64,000 nucleotides of DNA from Arabidopsis thaliana (GCF_000001735.4 NC_003070.9:21809971-21873970); one strand, 5' to 3'. Positions 35,912-49,797 are shown, counted from the first letter of the stretch. A program made the numbers and translations. Notes: generated by a model not told the origin, from the sequence alone.

Positions 35912-36931
35912 TGTCTTCTTTGGTTCGTTTACTTTTATGGTGGAGATTGGCTTGTTGTTTTACAAATTTGAAGACATGTGTGTATGCTTATATATCTTGT
36001 TTCTGTTTGTTGGGTTTCTAAAATTATCTCTGAGCATGATAGTTGTTAGGTTTTATGCTATCTCTAGTGATTTATTGCTTTGATGAGTTGGAACGACAGC
36101 AAAAGAATTTATTGTCCTTTCGTATCTATGTTTGGAATTTACACCAAAACAAGTAATGTAACCTTAGTTTTTTTGGTAAGGTAATGTAACCATAGTTTGT
36201 TATAACATTGAATACTTTTTTAACTGTGGTTAAATATATAAGTCTTCAGTATATAGGACAATATTTAAATTGTGATTAATAAAATTGTCGAGTACTATTT
36301 TATATTTATTATTTCAAAACAGATTAAATTTTATTATTCTATTTTCGTAAAAAAAGAAAAAAGCAACGCAAATATCCTATTTCCAGTAATTCTTAGTGTT
36401 CGTCTCCTCGCTAAAATCATCCCTCTATAGTTACTTGTAAGATTAGTCATGATTCTACTATTATGTGCCACATGTATAAGAATTTATTAAGACCACATGT
36501 TTTTGTTTTTATTTATTGTATATTACATAATTACTTGATAGGTAAAGCAGTATGGGTTTACTCTATCCTCCTACCTATAGTTTTTGGCTGACAAAAACAT
36601 TAAACATAGGTCACCTAATGCATTTGTTTTTCTTTATAAAAATTAGTTCTTCGATATATAATGATATGGTTTGACATTCCAAAGAAAAAAGGATCATTTG
36701 TTTATGAAGTTCGGTGTCCATGTATACAATAAAAATATAAACTAAAGAATAATTATCTCACTATTAATTATTTATACCTCAAAATTAATTTTAAATCATA
36801 CATCAATATAAGAGATGCTATTATTATCTCACTATTTTCAAATTTTCCAATATACAAAAACTTCATTTCATGAATTAAAAAATTCAGAAAATAAATAATT
36901 ACTACCTACTAGTTTTTTACTTTTTACTATA
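35912..36931. other. GDSL promoter and TFIIIC 3' flank
   Basis: The last 673 bases (36259-36931) are the same as 1-673 of the window. A tatatat stretch near 35988 could serve as the GDSL TATA box. No gene is seen. Confidence 0.6.
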
Positions 36932-39345
36932 TTACAATGCAAAGAGTCCCTTGGAGTTGGCAAAGAAGTGTTTCCGGCTGATAAGTTCCGTTTTTCTATG
37001 ACCGGTAAAGAGAAGACCGGTTAACAAAGACGGAGGACCGCTAAATTTGGTTTGCACCATTTCCCTTACTTTCATGTACCCATCTAGTGTCATCAACTCC
37101 AGAAGCTTTCTACAGCTCTGAGATTGAAAGTTTATATAATGTTATCAGAGAGCTTTAAAAGATTATGATCAGTTTCACTATATGAGAAAGATTGTATATT
37201 ACCTGAGGATTTAGTACGTCCATTTGGTTTATGATTTCCTCCTGTCACAAAAATGAAATGTTTGGATAAGTATTTTCATAGAGCCCAAAACTGTGACAGT
37301 ACGAGCTGATTAGAGAAGTATTTTACCTCTGGTATACCGGGATTTTGCATCACGGTACCAAGAACGCGACGAACTAGTCCATCGAATACAACTTTATTTA
37401 CTGATCCATCTGCGTTTATCCATGGAAATATAGGTTGTGACTTCACAGAAGTTGATTCCTTCGTTTCGCCTTCGATGCTCGTTCCAAAAGTAACAGATGG
37501 AGCTTTGGTAGATTCCTCTTGCAAACCGCTTGTTTCAGCCATTTCAGGAATGTTAAGAATCGTGACCTTGTGAACGCTGTTCTCAGAAACATGAACTTGC
37601 TTGTCTTTTGAAGTACTGTAGTCGCTGGTGACAACATCGTTTGACCTATGTTCCTCCAAAGCTTTTTCTACGTAGTTCGCTGGTTGAGACTGTTGACCAT
37701 TTTGGGTAGTTCCACCATCCGCCAATGTCAAGAAGTACTTTGATCGGTAGAGCGAATGGACAAGACGGAAATTATCATAGCCATTTACCTGAATAAGATA
37801 GCGTCTCTTGTTAACAGTTACATGTCAAAAAGATGTAACATAAACAGAGTTCATAGTCCAAGAATTTAAGAGTACTAGTAAGATAAGAGATGGTAAGACA
37901 TACCTTCAAAGCTACTCCAAATGTTTGAAGTACTTCTACAATGCAGTCACAAGTTTCTTGGCCTGCCCATGAATAAACCGAGGTTAAAACTTAAAATACA
38001 AAACTGAAGGAAGTCATGAGCACATGCTAACGTGTTGAAGAGGTTAGCCGGATGCTTACTTGGAATATTAATAAGAAAGTGGACTTCTTCAATGCTTAGA
38101 CCTTGGTCACCAGCCTTGTGAAGGGCATTGGAAACCGCTTCGAAAACCTCGGGACTGATTAAACTCTGTTGCTCCTCTGCAGAACCGGACATAATACAAC
38201 TAGCAACACTAGCCATTGCTTGCCAAGGAGAATCAACTAAACTACCTGGTATCACAGTAGCATCCTTAGAGTCCAAAAGTTCTTTCATATCATCAGAACC
38301 ACAGCCATTATTTGTTTCTCCCGACATGAAATGAAGTTCACCGGACCAAGAGTCATCATCCTTAAACAACTCTATTGCGTTAGCTATTGGTATAGTTACA
38401 CGATGAACAGATACTGCTAAACCAGGGAAACCCTTTTCCTTTCGGACGTTGATTTCACCTTCACCTAGTAACTTAAATTTCTTAGCACTATCAAGTTCAG
38501 ATTCTTCTACATCCTCAGCTCTACGTTTTAAACCTCTTCGATGTTCAGGCTCCCCAACACCTTCTTCAGGCAAAGATACAGATAAAGAGAGTTCACCAGA
38601 AGCAACCAATGAAAAGAAATTCAAAACATCACCACATTGCAAATCTGAAGTAAGAGTGACTCCCTCATCCATAAGTTCTCTTTCGTGTTCGACAAGCCAA
38701 CTTGAGAACTTGGCAGCTCTTTTCCCAGTATTAACCGGGAATGGTGACTTTGAAATACTATGCAAGAAATTCTGAGATAACACAAATGGTTGTCCATCAC
38801 TTCCACCAACCAAGAACTTTTTGTCTCGGAGGTAGCTATAGGCGGTGAAGAGGTCACCCTCGGAATATCGTCGTAAGGTATCTTCCAGTAAATTTGGCAT
38901 ACTAGGTGCAGTAGGCATGCTTAGAAACACAAGCTTTAACAGTTCAACAGCGGTAGACACTACCAGAGATTCCTGCACTTGTATACAACCATTGTCCTTT
39001 TCATCTACATGCTTAAAAATCTGATGAAGACGCGATGTATCTTTAACTTGATCAATAGAAACAGTTTGAATGTCCTCTGTGTGAATTTCAGGTCTCGTCC
39101 GTTGAGAGGGCATCAGTTTACCCATCTTCTTGAGCTCAAGAACATTATTAAAGGCTTGGCTTATACTCTTTTCATTGAAGTCATCCCATTTTCCTTCATC
39201 TTTACGATGCTCAACAGAATCTGATTCCGTCTTTAGATGTTTTGCATAACGCTCACTGAGTAGATTGCAAAGCCTCATGACCGCCTTACGAACTTTATCA
39301 TTCCTCATCATTGTTTGAATCCGTCTCTTGCAAGGTAAAGGAGGT
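36259..39345. repeat. Right copy of the large segmental repeat
   Basis: Same sequence as 1-3087, but here embedded in the intact TFIIIC gene, so this is the unbroken end of the array. One array unit runs from 3088 to 39345. Confidence 0.95.
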
Positions 39346-42300
39346 GCAGGTAGTTCTTGAACTGAAGCCCAATTTACTCCATGAAATTTTGCCCCAAGAG
39401 CTGCACGGTGTCTAGCATATTTACTCAACAATTTCCTGACCAGAGAAAACTTGTGTCAGTGGTCTATATCAATCAGATATAATGACATATTTTATAGATA
39501 TAATAACAACTTGATATATGATCATCATTCATATAAACACAGTGAAATACCTGTCTGCCTCATCTGTCCACGTAAATCTTTGTGAAGGAAGTGATCTGGT
39601 CTTTGAACTTGCATGCCTATTGATGATATTAGAACACTGAGGTTCATCTTCAGTAAGATTGCTTATCTCTGCATGTTCTTGTCGATGCATTTGAATGGGG
39701 GTTTGGTCATCTTGTAATGAATCTTGAAAACTCTCACTATTTGAGGCATCAATGGCATCAGAATTTAGAACTTTCTGTCCATCTACTATTATGGATTTGA
39801 CACCTTCTCCTTTAGTCTTTACAAGAGATGCTCTTTTTCTTTTCTTGGAAGATGAAGGACTATTTTCTACAGCTTTATTTTTATCTTTTGAATTTGACTT
39901 CACACGTCTTCCATGCTTCGCATGATAGACATGCATAACCTGGAGTGACCAACCAATAAGTATAAGATACTCATACTTCTTAACAAATATACAACACACA
40001 CACAAAATATATCTTTACCTGCTCTATGGTCAGGTTTAGATCCTTGGCAAACTTCTCACACTCTTTGAATGAGAGTTTTGCCTTCTCATCGATACACTGT
40101 AAGAGCTTCGCACGCTGTTCTGCTGTCATGACATGATCTGAGGCCCAAGAGCGGACACCAAAAACCTAAAATATAAAGACAGTTAAAAACTGTTTTCTGA
40201 AAACATAACTTAAATTATATATAAGAAGCTATGATATAGAAGATCAAAGATTATACCTCTTGAGAAACAGATCCTGGAAATGCTTGCTTAGCAGCTTCGT
40301 GATCAGAAGCAGCATAGCAATATTCTAGAGTTAGCCAATATTCATCAACAGCATCTCTATTCGATAGAATAAAGTCATGCCGAATACGTGGACGAAAATC
40401 AAGAGACGTGACATCGAATTTAGCAGCAACAAACACAGGTTCCTCTATATAAGGCTTAAGCTCCATTGCATGTGTTAAGTTAGCATACTTCTCAATCTTA
40501 TCACGTCTGAGTCTATCACTTACCATCTGAATCAACTACAAAAATAAAAATAGAATCATTCACTTTTTGAACTGCACATATATGAAATATGGTACTTGAG
40601 GTGCCATTTGATTATTGATATTACCTTTAACCGGCGTAAAATATTGATAAGCATCGATAATATCCCAATCACACGAGTATCCATTAGAAGTTTATACTCT
40701 TCGCTAGGAAGCTCAGAAAGACGCATAACCTGTTTGTATTTCTTCATGATATCATCAGCTTTCTGAGTAGATCCAACAACTTGTAAAAATAGTTGGAGTG
40801 GCATGGCTCTAAAAGCGTCTTTAAGTGAAAACAAATTCTTAGATATGTGATGGTGTATAGAAGAAGAGGCACTGTCCCAGCCAGGCAAAGAACTAAAATA
40901 GTCCCAAAGGAAACAGTGTAGAAGCTTCACACGAAACATCTTTGCAAGAACAACCCCTTTGGCTCGCATAGCTCCTGATTTGCTAGCTCGTATAGCTCTC
41001 TGAACGTCATTCAATACTGGGACTGTCTTGTCGCTTTCCCTCTTCGATGATCTCTGGCTACGGAATCCTAATTCAAAAGACCTAATCCTATCATGAATTT
41101 CATTTCCTATGTCTCGAGTCAATCTTTGAACAGATGGATGCAGAACTATCACAGAGCAACGACTACGGTCACAATCATTTACATTTGGAACACGAATACC
41201 AACACATTTGCAGAGCCCTTTGTCCTGACGCCTGTCTAGAATTCTGTAAATGGTTTTCCTATCCACCTTGGGGCTCCTGTCCTTTTCAAAAGTAAGAAGC
41301 CATTTATGGAACTCCACTCTCAAAACAAACTTCTCCTCCTTTAGCCAACCAAGAAAGAAGAAACATATAGTCAGTTATAGGGGGGGGGGGGAAAGGAGAA
41401 AACGTATATAGCAAGTAACGTGGATAAAGAGAAGATGTAAGTACTTTTAAACGCTCAAGTATTCTGTGCTCTCTCCTAGAGTTTTCAATAGTAGCATGAG
41501 GTTGCTGCACTTTTGATTTAGCCGACTTGGGTAAATCAGGGGACCCTTTTGCAGCATTAACAACCTTCTCACCGATCTCATTGAATGACTCTTGTAAGTT
41601 ACGACGTGTAGGTACCTTTCTTCTTTTGGCTCCTGAATTCCTTTCAGAATCAGTTACACTTGCAGGTGTAGTAGAAAAGTCAGCATCTGAAATTGCAGTA
41701 CTGTGTTCCATTGTGGTTTTAGTTTTAGCCAATCCATCAGTACCATGAGGTGTACTAGAATCATTATCTTCCCCTCTAATATTTTCAGCTTTATCAGGAA
41801 ACTTATCAGAAGACTTGGACCGAGCATGACGAGAAGTCCAAAGTCGAAATACTCGAGTCTTCTTGTGGCTTTCTGCCTGTAAATGCATCCCAACTCTTGA
41901 ACATATACTACAAAGCCGAGCATAGATCTTCTTCTTATCAATCCCAAGTCTTTCACATAACTATAAAAATAATAATCAGTCATGACTTTATGCATACTAA
42001 AAATATTACTATTAGCCAAATCTATCAAATGAATACCTCCATAACAGCTAAGCCTTTAGATCCTTGAGCATCAACCATATCATAAATTTGATTATCTATT
42101 GAAAGCTCCAAAGTCTGTTCTGTTTTTTGAACACTCCTTCCGAATTTTATGAGTTGCTTTTTCCTAGAATAGTTAAAATCTTCTGCTGAAAATCTTTTTA
42201 ACAAACGGAGACATCTTTCAACCTACAAAAAAAACAATCCACATTATATCCATCCAAAACAGAACAGAAATACTAAGTAAGAGCAATTGGCTACTAGCAC

Positions 42301-43414
42301 ATGTATAAGCATAAGATGCAGATTATGGTTCACCTTATTGTTCACCATGGCATCAAACTCCTCTACTACATGAGAATCTATCAACCGGCGACAAACCTGA
42401 TGTTATACCACAAGAAGATTCATTCAGAATATTCTAGTTGAACAAGTGAATAAAAAAGTAAGAAGACAGGAAAAATATATATTACACTTCTCCAAGCTCT
42501 ATGCCTTATATCTGATCCCGTATAACCAAGGTCTTGCTTAATGTCCGAGATAACTAAAACCTGCACTACAAGAAAATCAGTATACATTATACAACTAGGC
42601 AAGATCCATCTTGATAAACAATAATGCTTCGAGTTTACTAACTTTGTCGTTAGCTTTTTCGAGCTTATCACAAACTTCCTGCATTGCTGGTAGAAAATCG
42701 TTAATGAGCGTGTCCTCTCCGGCCGCAGTAGTCTCATGCTCTGACACAGAGTCCTCTTTGCAAATCTCAAACCTCTGTTGTGAACCCATAGGCTTGGCGT
42801 AACGAGTTAAGTATATCATGTTGGTGGTAATACATGAAGTTGTCTTGGAATCAACTTCTTTAGTTCTCACTATTGCTGGTTGCCTAACAATCAAACCTCG
42901 AGATTCAAGCTGCTTTACACTATAGAAGAAGTTCCTTCCATCGATACCAAACTCTTTCGCAAGCAGATTTTGTGCATCACCATTGTCTCTACATGAACAT
43001 ATACTGTTAATTATCACAACTCTGTAACTAACTATAAAGTGAAAACATGAATTTAACTTACCTAGCAATAGCCAAACGTTCAAGAACACGACGTTGAATC
43101 GCGGGAATAGTCGTGTTATTCGATTGAGTATCGTACAAGCCAACGAAGTTAGCTCGTAAGTTCTCATTCGCGACGATTCTCAAATCGAGTCTTAAGGCAT
43201 CATCAAGGTTTTGAATCGAAGTATCTGATGATCCGTACACTGTGTTCTTCTTCGTCTTGAATTGGAGCTGAGGGATCGTGAGAAGATTTCTCCAGACATG
43301 TGTCTTGATGGAAGAAGAGAGAGGAGAGAGACGTGACCATAAAGTAACGAGAGGGATTCCTGTGTTTCCTTGAGAACAGATTTCATCAAGTGCTGTGGAT
43401 ATAATCGAATCCAT
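36932..43414 (-). CDS. TFIIIC B-block-binding subunit (tau138/GTF3C1-like)
   Basis: This is the largest TFIIIC subunit family, which binds the B box of tRNA and other Pol III genes in the nucleus. Fifteen exons (43062-43414, 42643-42988, 42486-42560, 42334-42396, 42037-42222, 41445-41960, 40625-41338, 40257-40535, 40019-40165, 39551-39939, 38060-39435, 37904-37962, 37327-37788, 37203-37241, 36932-37117) join in frame to 1729 aa. The B-block-binding winged-helix region is in the N-terminal part (about 100-200; GRNFFYSVKQLESRGLIVR). A basic KKRKR stretch (exon 10) and KRRK are possible nuclear signals. The SQRFTWTDEADR segment resembles a SANT/Myb-like start. The intact gene spans the right edge of the array; part of it is repeated at 674-3087. 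Confidence 0.93.
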
Positions 43415-44522
43415 CTCTCTAGTTAGGGTTAGGTCAACCGAATTTTTTTACCGATAGGGAATTAGTTAGTCGATTTCTCAGGTCACTGGGAAAATCAAAA
43501 TACTCGTCGGAGGAGTTTTGGAAATTGGATTTATACAAGTGGGAGTTGGGAGATGAGGGCGGGATCAGAGGACGGTTGTGAGAGAAAGAGATTCTGAGTT
43601 CTTGGTGACGGGTTCGATCTGAAACAACTGTGAAGAATATATTAATGAGGAGATTTTATTATATAATTAACATGATTACTAAATTAAATTTCTTTAAATT
43701 TTTTGTACAATTATAGCTGTTCGTCAGGATTCTATGCAAGAGAAGATATTGAAGATGTCCATCAAGAGCATAGAAAATGAGAAGAGGTATCGTCTGTCGT
43801 GGATCTAATAAGGATCGAAAGGAATTGTCCGTCGTCTATGTAACAGTTCTCATAATTTGTAATAAATAATAAATTTAGACGGCAAAAAAAAAAAAAAAAA
43901 AAAAGTTTTGTATAATTTTATTTGAAATATGTTTATTGGTTTTAACTTTTAATATTAATGAAAAAAATAGTTATTTCCTTTATTCATTAAATTGTATTTA
44001 TCCTCAAATATGATGTACCCCTTTTCTTTTCAAAATATTAACAATGACATTATTACTTTTTACTTTTTGGAGTTTGTCATCAACCTTTTGAATATCAAAA
44101 AAAAAAAAAAAAAGTATCATTAGTCATGATTTCTTATTTTCTACATATCCAAACTATTCAAATTCTAAACTTTATTGTTTGGATATGGGATTTTGATGGA
44201 AAACACAAATCCATCAAGGCATCAAGTATTGGCAGATCCATTTTTAAACCACACAACTAAATTATATTATGAATTATTAAACTAGTTTTTTAAACAAGAC
44301 CATCTACATAATATAAGCAGAGATTGTGTAACAAGCAAAATATAAAAACAAGAAGATCCATAGTATATAGAAGACTGAGCAGGCAATGCTAGCAAAACCC
44401 TAAACACAAGTACACAACATCATAATAAGAAATCTAATAGGGAGACTTAGAATCAGAAACAGAGCTTCATATTCTAAAACCGCACAGCTAGCATCGGTTT
44501 GATATCTATCATAAAGTTTTAC
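43415..44522. other. TFIIIC promoter and GH3.4 3' flank
   Basis: AT-rich spacer with A tracts at about 43886-43904 and 44097-44113. No gene. The GH3.4 3' flank occupies the right part. Confidence 0.6.
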
Positions 44523-46644
44523 CTAATGACGTCGTTCTGGCGACCAATGCGGCAACGAAGGGCTGAAATGAGCAGACACAACTCTAGAGTCAAGCAGTTT
44601 CATGATCGGTGTGAGGCTTACGCACCTCGGGACCTTATACTGATTAATCGATGAACCTCTCGAGATGGAAAAGTCCATGAGCTCCTCAAACGTGCCGTTC
44701 TGCACCACACGTATCTCCAACGGACCGATAGATTTATCTGAAACCCGACTTTGTCTATAAACCGCGTTCAGCGATTCCTCCATCTCCAAACAGCACTTAG
44801 CCATGACTTCGTCACTAGGAAGAGCATTGCTTTGGTCTCTACTAAGTAGCTCCCAGTAGATTACGTAATGACCAGGTATAGTCTTCGTATCTGCGTAGCT
44901 CGTATACTCGATCACACGTGTTCCTTGCTCTGCAAGCAACCTCGACGCATTCTCCACTGCCTTTTGTAAATCAGCCTCGTCTGTTTTATCAGATTCAATG
45001 CTTAGCAAAACATTCTCTCTCCGTATGAATTTGAACTGTGGAGCGGAATTATGAAACCCCGTGACACGAAGAATGTCGCCAACTCTGTAACGGTAGAGCC
45101 CCGCGTAGGTCGTGATCACAAGTTCATACTCCTTTCCAACCTCAACATCAGCTAGCTCCACAAGTGAGGTTGCTTCTACTCCTCCATCTCCATCGTGATT
45201 ATGTGGGAGGAATTCGAAGTAGGCCATGTTGGGGAAGATTGTGTAAGAAACCTCCGAGGGTTTACACATCGGATTTAGGTTAATCCCGAAGTAACTTTCG
45301 GATGAAGCATAAATCATGCTTGCCATTGGTAACCCACCGCTATAGTACTCCAACATTGGGATATACTCAGCCATTGCACCAGTAACAATCACATCAAGGT
45401 ACTTTGTGTTAGGCCATATCTTTGTGATTATTCCTTCCCAATTCTCTTGCGAACAAACCCCTATCAAAAACTCAGCCAGTTCTTGATCAGGTTTGTTCAA
45501 AATATTCGACATTCGAGTTTTAATCGCATGATCAAAGATTTTAGAACTTAGGGTCCCGGTTGAGATATCCTGAGAAAGTTCCTTCCAATTGTTCTGGAGG
45601 AAGCTTATGGCACGGAGGAGACCAGAAGGAAACACCGCACCGAGTCGGTTAACTTCATGGCGCATTAAGAGACCACATAGCATTTGCGTATACATGCTTT
45701 GAGACGAGTCACAGCAGAGGATGGCTTCCTTAGGACTAGTGTAGACGCTGTCTGAATCCGACGTCCTGAAGTAGTCGCTTTTGTAGTAACTAGTGAGAGC
45801 TGGACGAGCCGGTAACCCACCTGATGTCGTAGACTCCGACTTCACAAATAAGAAGTATAAACCTTTGCCTTTGTCTAATCCCGGCACGTAGCTGTAGTTG
45901 TTAAACATTTTTGGTTAATTTTATAAATCGTTACAATTTTGTTTAATAATGTTAAAAGTAATATACTAACAGATTCATCACAGGCATGAGAAGATTGCCT
46001 AAAAGCTGACGTCGGTTTATGTCTTCTTCAATTGTCGGCATTAATTTCCTCTCGCCAGCAGATGTTCCAGAGCTGCAATACACACAAAACATTACAAATT
46101 AATTACGGTAAAAAAACTGTATAGTATTCTATAAAATATTTTTTAACAATTTGTATTATGGTGATCAAAATCCCGTCATTGAATTTTTTTATAACAACGT
46201 TTTAGTCATTACTAAAAGGATGGTGACCTAGTACAAGGGGATTGGTACTCCTTGATAAAGTTGTAAAAACAAAAGAAACGATATTAATCATTGATATAGT
46301 TGGTTGACTTAAGTAACATACCTTGTGAGAAACTCGGTGATGGGATGAGAAGACAAGATCGGAGAACGATCACCGTTGGATATACGTTGAATATCCGTCT
46401 TCAAATCTTCGTAGATTACCACCGGAACTTTGCTCTTGAACGATTTCCTATCAACGGCACCATTAAGATCGAACCGTTTCAGATATTCCGTGTTCGAGTT
46501 ACGACTAAGTATCTCTCCAAGAACCTTTTCTTGAACCGAGTCAGGGTTCCGAGTAATCTCCTCAATGAACTTGAGAGCCTTCACCTCTGTCTCAGATGTC
46601 GTCGGTGAAGCCATCCCAGATTGAAGAAGCGAATCAACAGCCAT
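44523..46644 (-). CDS. GH3.4: Indole-3-acetic acid amido synthetase GH3.4
   Basis: Group II GH3 acyl-adenylate enzyme that conjugates auxin (IAA) to amino acids in the cytosol, lowering active auxin. Exons 46322-46644, 45971-46072 and 44523-45891 join in frame to 597 aa. Visible motifs are [10 protein letters not shown] across the exon 1/2 junction (ATP-binding, motif 1), the tyrosine-rich [10 protein letters not shown] start of exon 3, [11 protein letters not shown], and [18 protein letters not shown] (motif 3, nucleotide-binding). It lies outside the array and appears single-copy here. An AuxRE-type TGTCTC lies upstream. The symbol is based on length, sequence memory and gene order. Confidence 0.95.
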
Positions 46645-47000
46645 GATTTATCGAATGTTTTTGTGTAAAAGCAAAAGTGTTTAATATTAGCAAATGTTTG
46701 ATGAGTAGCCAAGAGAAGGTTGGATTTATAGAAGGGGGGAAGTTCTACGTCAGCAAAGATAACAAGTCAAGTGTTTAATTGGTAGAGAATCTCACCAATA
46801 TAGTAGATTTATTTTAAATTAAGTAGGGAATCCCCATTATCAAATACAATTTTCATTGGTTGGTACGTATCTCATAAATAAGTTGCACAAAAAAAAAGTA
46901 CCACTGATCACTGATCAGACCGTCATCTTATTTACAAATATAGTATCTACTTTACCATGGAAGTATGATCTTTAAAGATTAATCTAACTATATGTCTCGT
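46645..47000 (-). promoter_or_regulatory. GH3.4 promoter region
   Basis: A TATA box (TATAAAT on the minus strand, 46724-46730) lies 80 bp before the ATG. A canonical auxin response element sequence TGTCTC occurs at 46993-46998 on the plus strand, 349 bp upstream. GH3 genes are known early auxin-response genes; a single six-base match is weak evidence. Confidence 0.5.
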
Positions 47001-47079
47001 TACTTTCAGTTTTGCATAGTTTCATTGTTGACTATAAATATTTCACATAGTTAAGATTGATGATGTATTTATAAGAAAA

Positions 47080-47440
47080 ACTAAGATAAAAACATATATT
47101 GAGCTCATATATTCCTAATTGAAAAACATCAAATAAATAATATTGAAAATTAATTTAAATCATTAGATATTTTTAGTTGAAAAGGAAATTCAAAAAATAA
47201 ATATGTTAAATGAAATCATCACAGATTTCTTTTTTCTTATAATTCACACTAAAAAATAAAAAAACTAAGGAAAAAATATTACAAAGAGGAAAAGAAATCA
47301 TATATTGATCTCACATATTTGAAAAAGAATCTTAAGTAAATATTGTTCAAGATTAATTTAAATTATTAAATATTTCCAATTGGAAAGGAAATTAAAATAA
47401 ATATTATAAATATTAAATTAAATAATCAAATATTTGTATT
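47080..47440. repeat. Degenerate direct repeat, about 200-bp period
   Basis: Two copies (about 47085-47216 and 47285-47432) share, in order, atatattga.ctca, aagattaatttaaat.att and a(a/g)gaaatt.aaa.aaata. They are diverged and non-coding. Confidence 0.6.
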
Positions 47441-47596
47441 TATTTACATAATTTCATTTTTTTATATGTGTCAAAATCTGATCGATAGACTTGACACGTC
47501 TCACAATAATATGAGTTATAACATTTGAAAACCAAGCTTGATATAATAAGATATCAGTAGCCCTGCCTTAACATATAGTTCGACCCTTGGGCAAAA

Positions 47597-47735
47597 AAAA
47601 AAAAATTGGACTATGTATTACCTAAAATAACTTTTTAGATTATTGATTAAAATAACTTTTCAGATTATTGATTAAAAATATTAGACTATGTATTACTTAA
47701 AATAACAATTCAAGTTATTGGTTAAAATCTGGACC
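47597..47735. repeat. Short interspersed direct repeats
   Basis: The phrase actatgtattac.taaaataac appears twice (47611 and 47683), and aataactttt(t/c)agattattgatta appears twice between. A local duplication patchwork with no coding content. Confidence 0.6.
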
Positions 47736-48005
47736 ATTTTGTAAATTACTTTTGATATGTTTTTTTTTAATTAGAAAGGCATTTTTATGTAAAATAATAG
47801 ATTTAATAAAATTTTGGGCCAATTAATAGTTTTTTGTAAAAATATAAACTCGTTCTTCGTAAAAACGTTTAACAAAAACAGATGGTCGCTTGGGTCACCG
47901 TCCATCTGCCCACCTTATTTGGGCCAGACTTGTATATAAGGAGAGAGTGAGCGGTCATTGCTTATACAAGAAATTATTGTATTGTACGAGTAGAGACTAA
48001 GAAAC

Positions 48006-48200
48006 TGTTGGGTACAAACCAAAGGTCTCACATCGGAAATTTAGAAAAAGAGTTTTTAATATATAAGCTAAGTCCAATTCCAACTAGTATGAGGCCTTTT
48101 GGGAAGGAAGCCAATAACAAATCCTTGCGGGCTTGAGCATATAAGCCCAAAGAAGACAATATCATACTAAATAAGAGTTGGAATGAGCTTAGAGAGCCCA
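48006..48200 (+). mobile_element. Solo-LTR-like remnant (TRIM/Katydid-like)
   Basis: Starts TGTTGGGTAC and contains tctcacatcggaaattt, a TATA-like atatataagc and gacaatatcatacta, phrases I associate with a widespread plant LTR/TRIM family. It ends gagagccca without the expected final ACA, and no target duplication was found. It is probably a degraded solo LTR. Confidence 0.45.
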
Positions 48201-48339
48201 TTAAAAACTACTTCTATATTGCTAGTTAAATAAAAGAAAACATCATCTAGTAATTATGTATGCATCGTCTATTTTTGTATGTTTTATTGTATTATGCAAC
48301 ATCTATATGTGTATCCTCGAACTAGGAATAAACTGAATC

Positions 48340-49014
48340 CTCAAAAATGGTTTATCGGGCCTAGGTACAATTAGGGGAGACCCCCTATTTCTAAGCGAAA
48401 GGCCTATCATCATGAGAAGAAGAGATCAAGCTCGGCCTACTAGAAGGATTACTTTGAATATACGAAAAAATTGTAGAATATATCCGGGAGATAAAAAAGG
48501 AAGATCTTGAAGTAAAGATATGGAAAGAGGATACATTCCACGACCTAGAAGGACGAGATCCACAATGGAACACTCGGGAACCTTAGGAAAGTACTTACAA
48601 GGAAGAACTTTTTTTTTTTTTTTGTCAAACACAAGGAAAAACCCTAACTTGAGTTTAACGGAAGAATAATATCTTTGTATTTGCGTGCTTGTGTTCTTGG
48701 AATCAAAAAAGAAAAATATTTTGCATCCGTGTTGTTTCATTTTTTATTCCTCTGGTTATCTAAGATGTTAAATTTAATCCGTACAATTTGGCGTCGTCTG
48801 TGTGGAACGCTACACAAAAGTTCCCTCAGAATCTACCACTAAGCTAAGACTAAGGCCAATCAAATACGAGAGAAAGATGAAAAGACAACTGTCGATCGAC
48901 AATGGTAACGCTGCCAACCTTCCCAGATTAATAATTCTTAATGTGGAACTAGAAAAAAATACAACACCTAAACAAAATAAACTAAAACCGGCGGACAAAA
49001 TGAAAGTTTCATAA
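48340..49014 (+). mobile_element. Ty3/gypsy-type retroelement remnant
   Basis: At 48787-48802, tttggcgtcgtctgtg closely resembles the leader/primer-binding region (tttggcgccgtctgtgg) that follows the 5' LTR in many plant gypsy elements. The sequence to its left would be a decayed LTR. The following open stretch (to 49014) could be a gag start but is short and unrecognisable. Boundaries are approximate. Confidence 0.45.
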
Positions 49015-49797
49015 AATTTGTCGTAGAAAGATGAGTTTTTTCTGGAATCTAAACTATATGGAAGGGAAACTAAAGACGGTATAAATACAAAGCAAAAGTT
49101 ATCAAACCAAGATCAAAGGAGGCTGAAACCTTTAACTAAGAAAAAAGCAAACATGTTTAAACCCTAAGAAAAACCATAGACCAAAAAAGCAAATAAACTT
49201 CTTCTTCTATTGCACATGTGATGAGATTTACCAAGAATGTCCACTACCAACCCAAAAATAACATCAATCACCTCCTTTCGCAATAAGAGTCGATTTCTCT
49301 AAACAAGAATAAATAACTTCATAACCCAGCAAGCAAAACCACTAAAAAAACGTCAAACACACATATGACATACTCATTCGTGTACATTTTTTCTTTTCTT
49401 ATGAAGATATGTCAAACAGAAATTATTTTACAGCAATGAAGATATGTCATTTCAGGTAACTGATATGGTAATACGGAAAAATATCCTAGTAATATTTGGT
49501 CAGCAAAATTGGTTTTGCCATAACCGGAAAGATTCCAAAACAATCGTCACTTTAAAATCAAACCAACCGAACATCGAAAAGATTCGTCTGTTGTTGTCTT
49601 CTTCTTCTTCAACTTGTTCTTTGTTTCTCTTTCGCCTCTTGAGTTCCTCACTTCTTGGTTCTACCTTCATTCATGTCTCTATCCAAATCTATCTGGTAAC
49701 TCAAAATCATCACTTCTTCTACTCAACAATTTCACAATCCCATCCCCAATTTTACAATCCCTAGATCTCCCTCCCTCTTCAATTCGCTGTAGTTTTC

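Larger units (their letters stand above)
47001..49797. other. Gene-poor spacer with repeats and retroelement remnants
   Basis: AT-rich DNA between GH3.4 and CF9, which are divergent genes. It holds two kinds of direct repeat and two LTR-element remnants, listed separately. Positions 49020-49440 hold nothing I can name; 49440-49797 is the CF9 promoter and CT-rich leader (tcttcttcttc near 49598). Confidence 0.65.

Noticed and set aside
48020..48060. snRNA promoter-like upstream sequence element (gtctcacatcgg) followed by a TATA-like box.
   Set aside because: The spacing fits neither the Pol II nor the Pol III snRNA class well, no snRNA sequence follows, and the surrounding block reads as a solo LTR.
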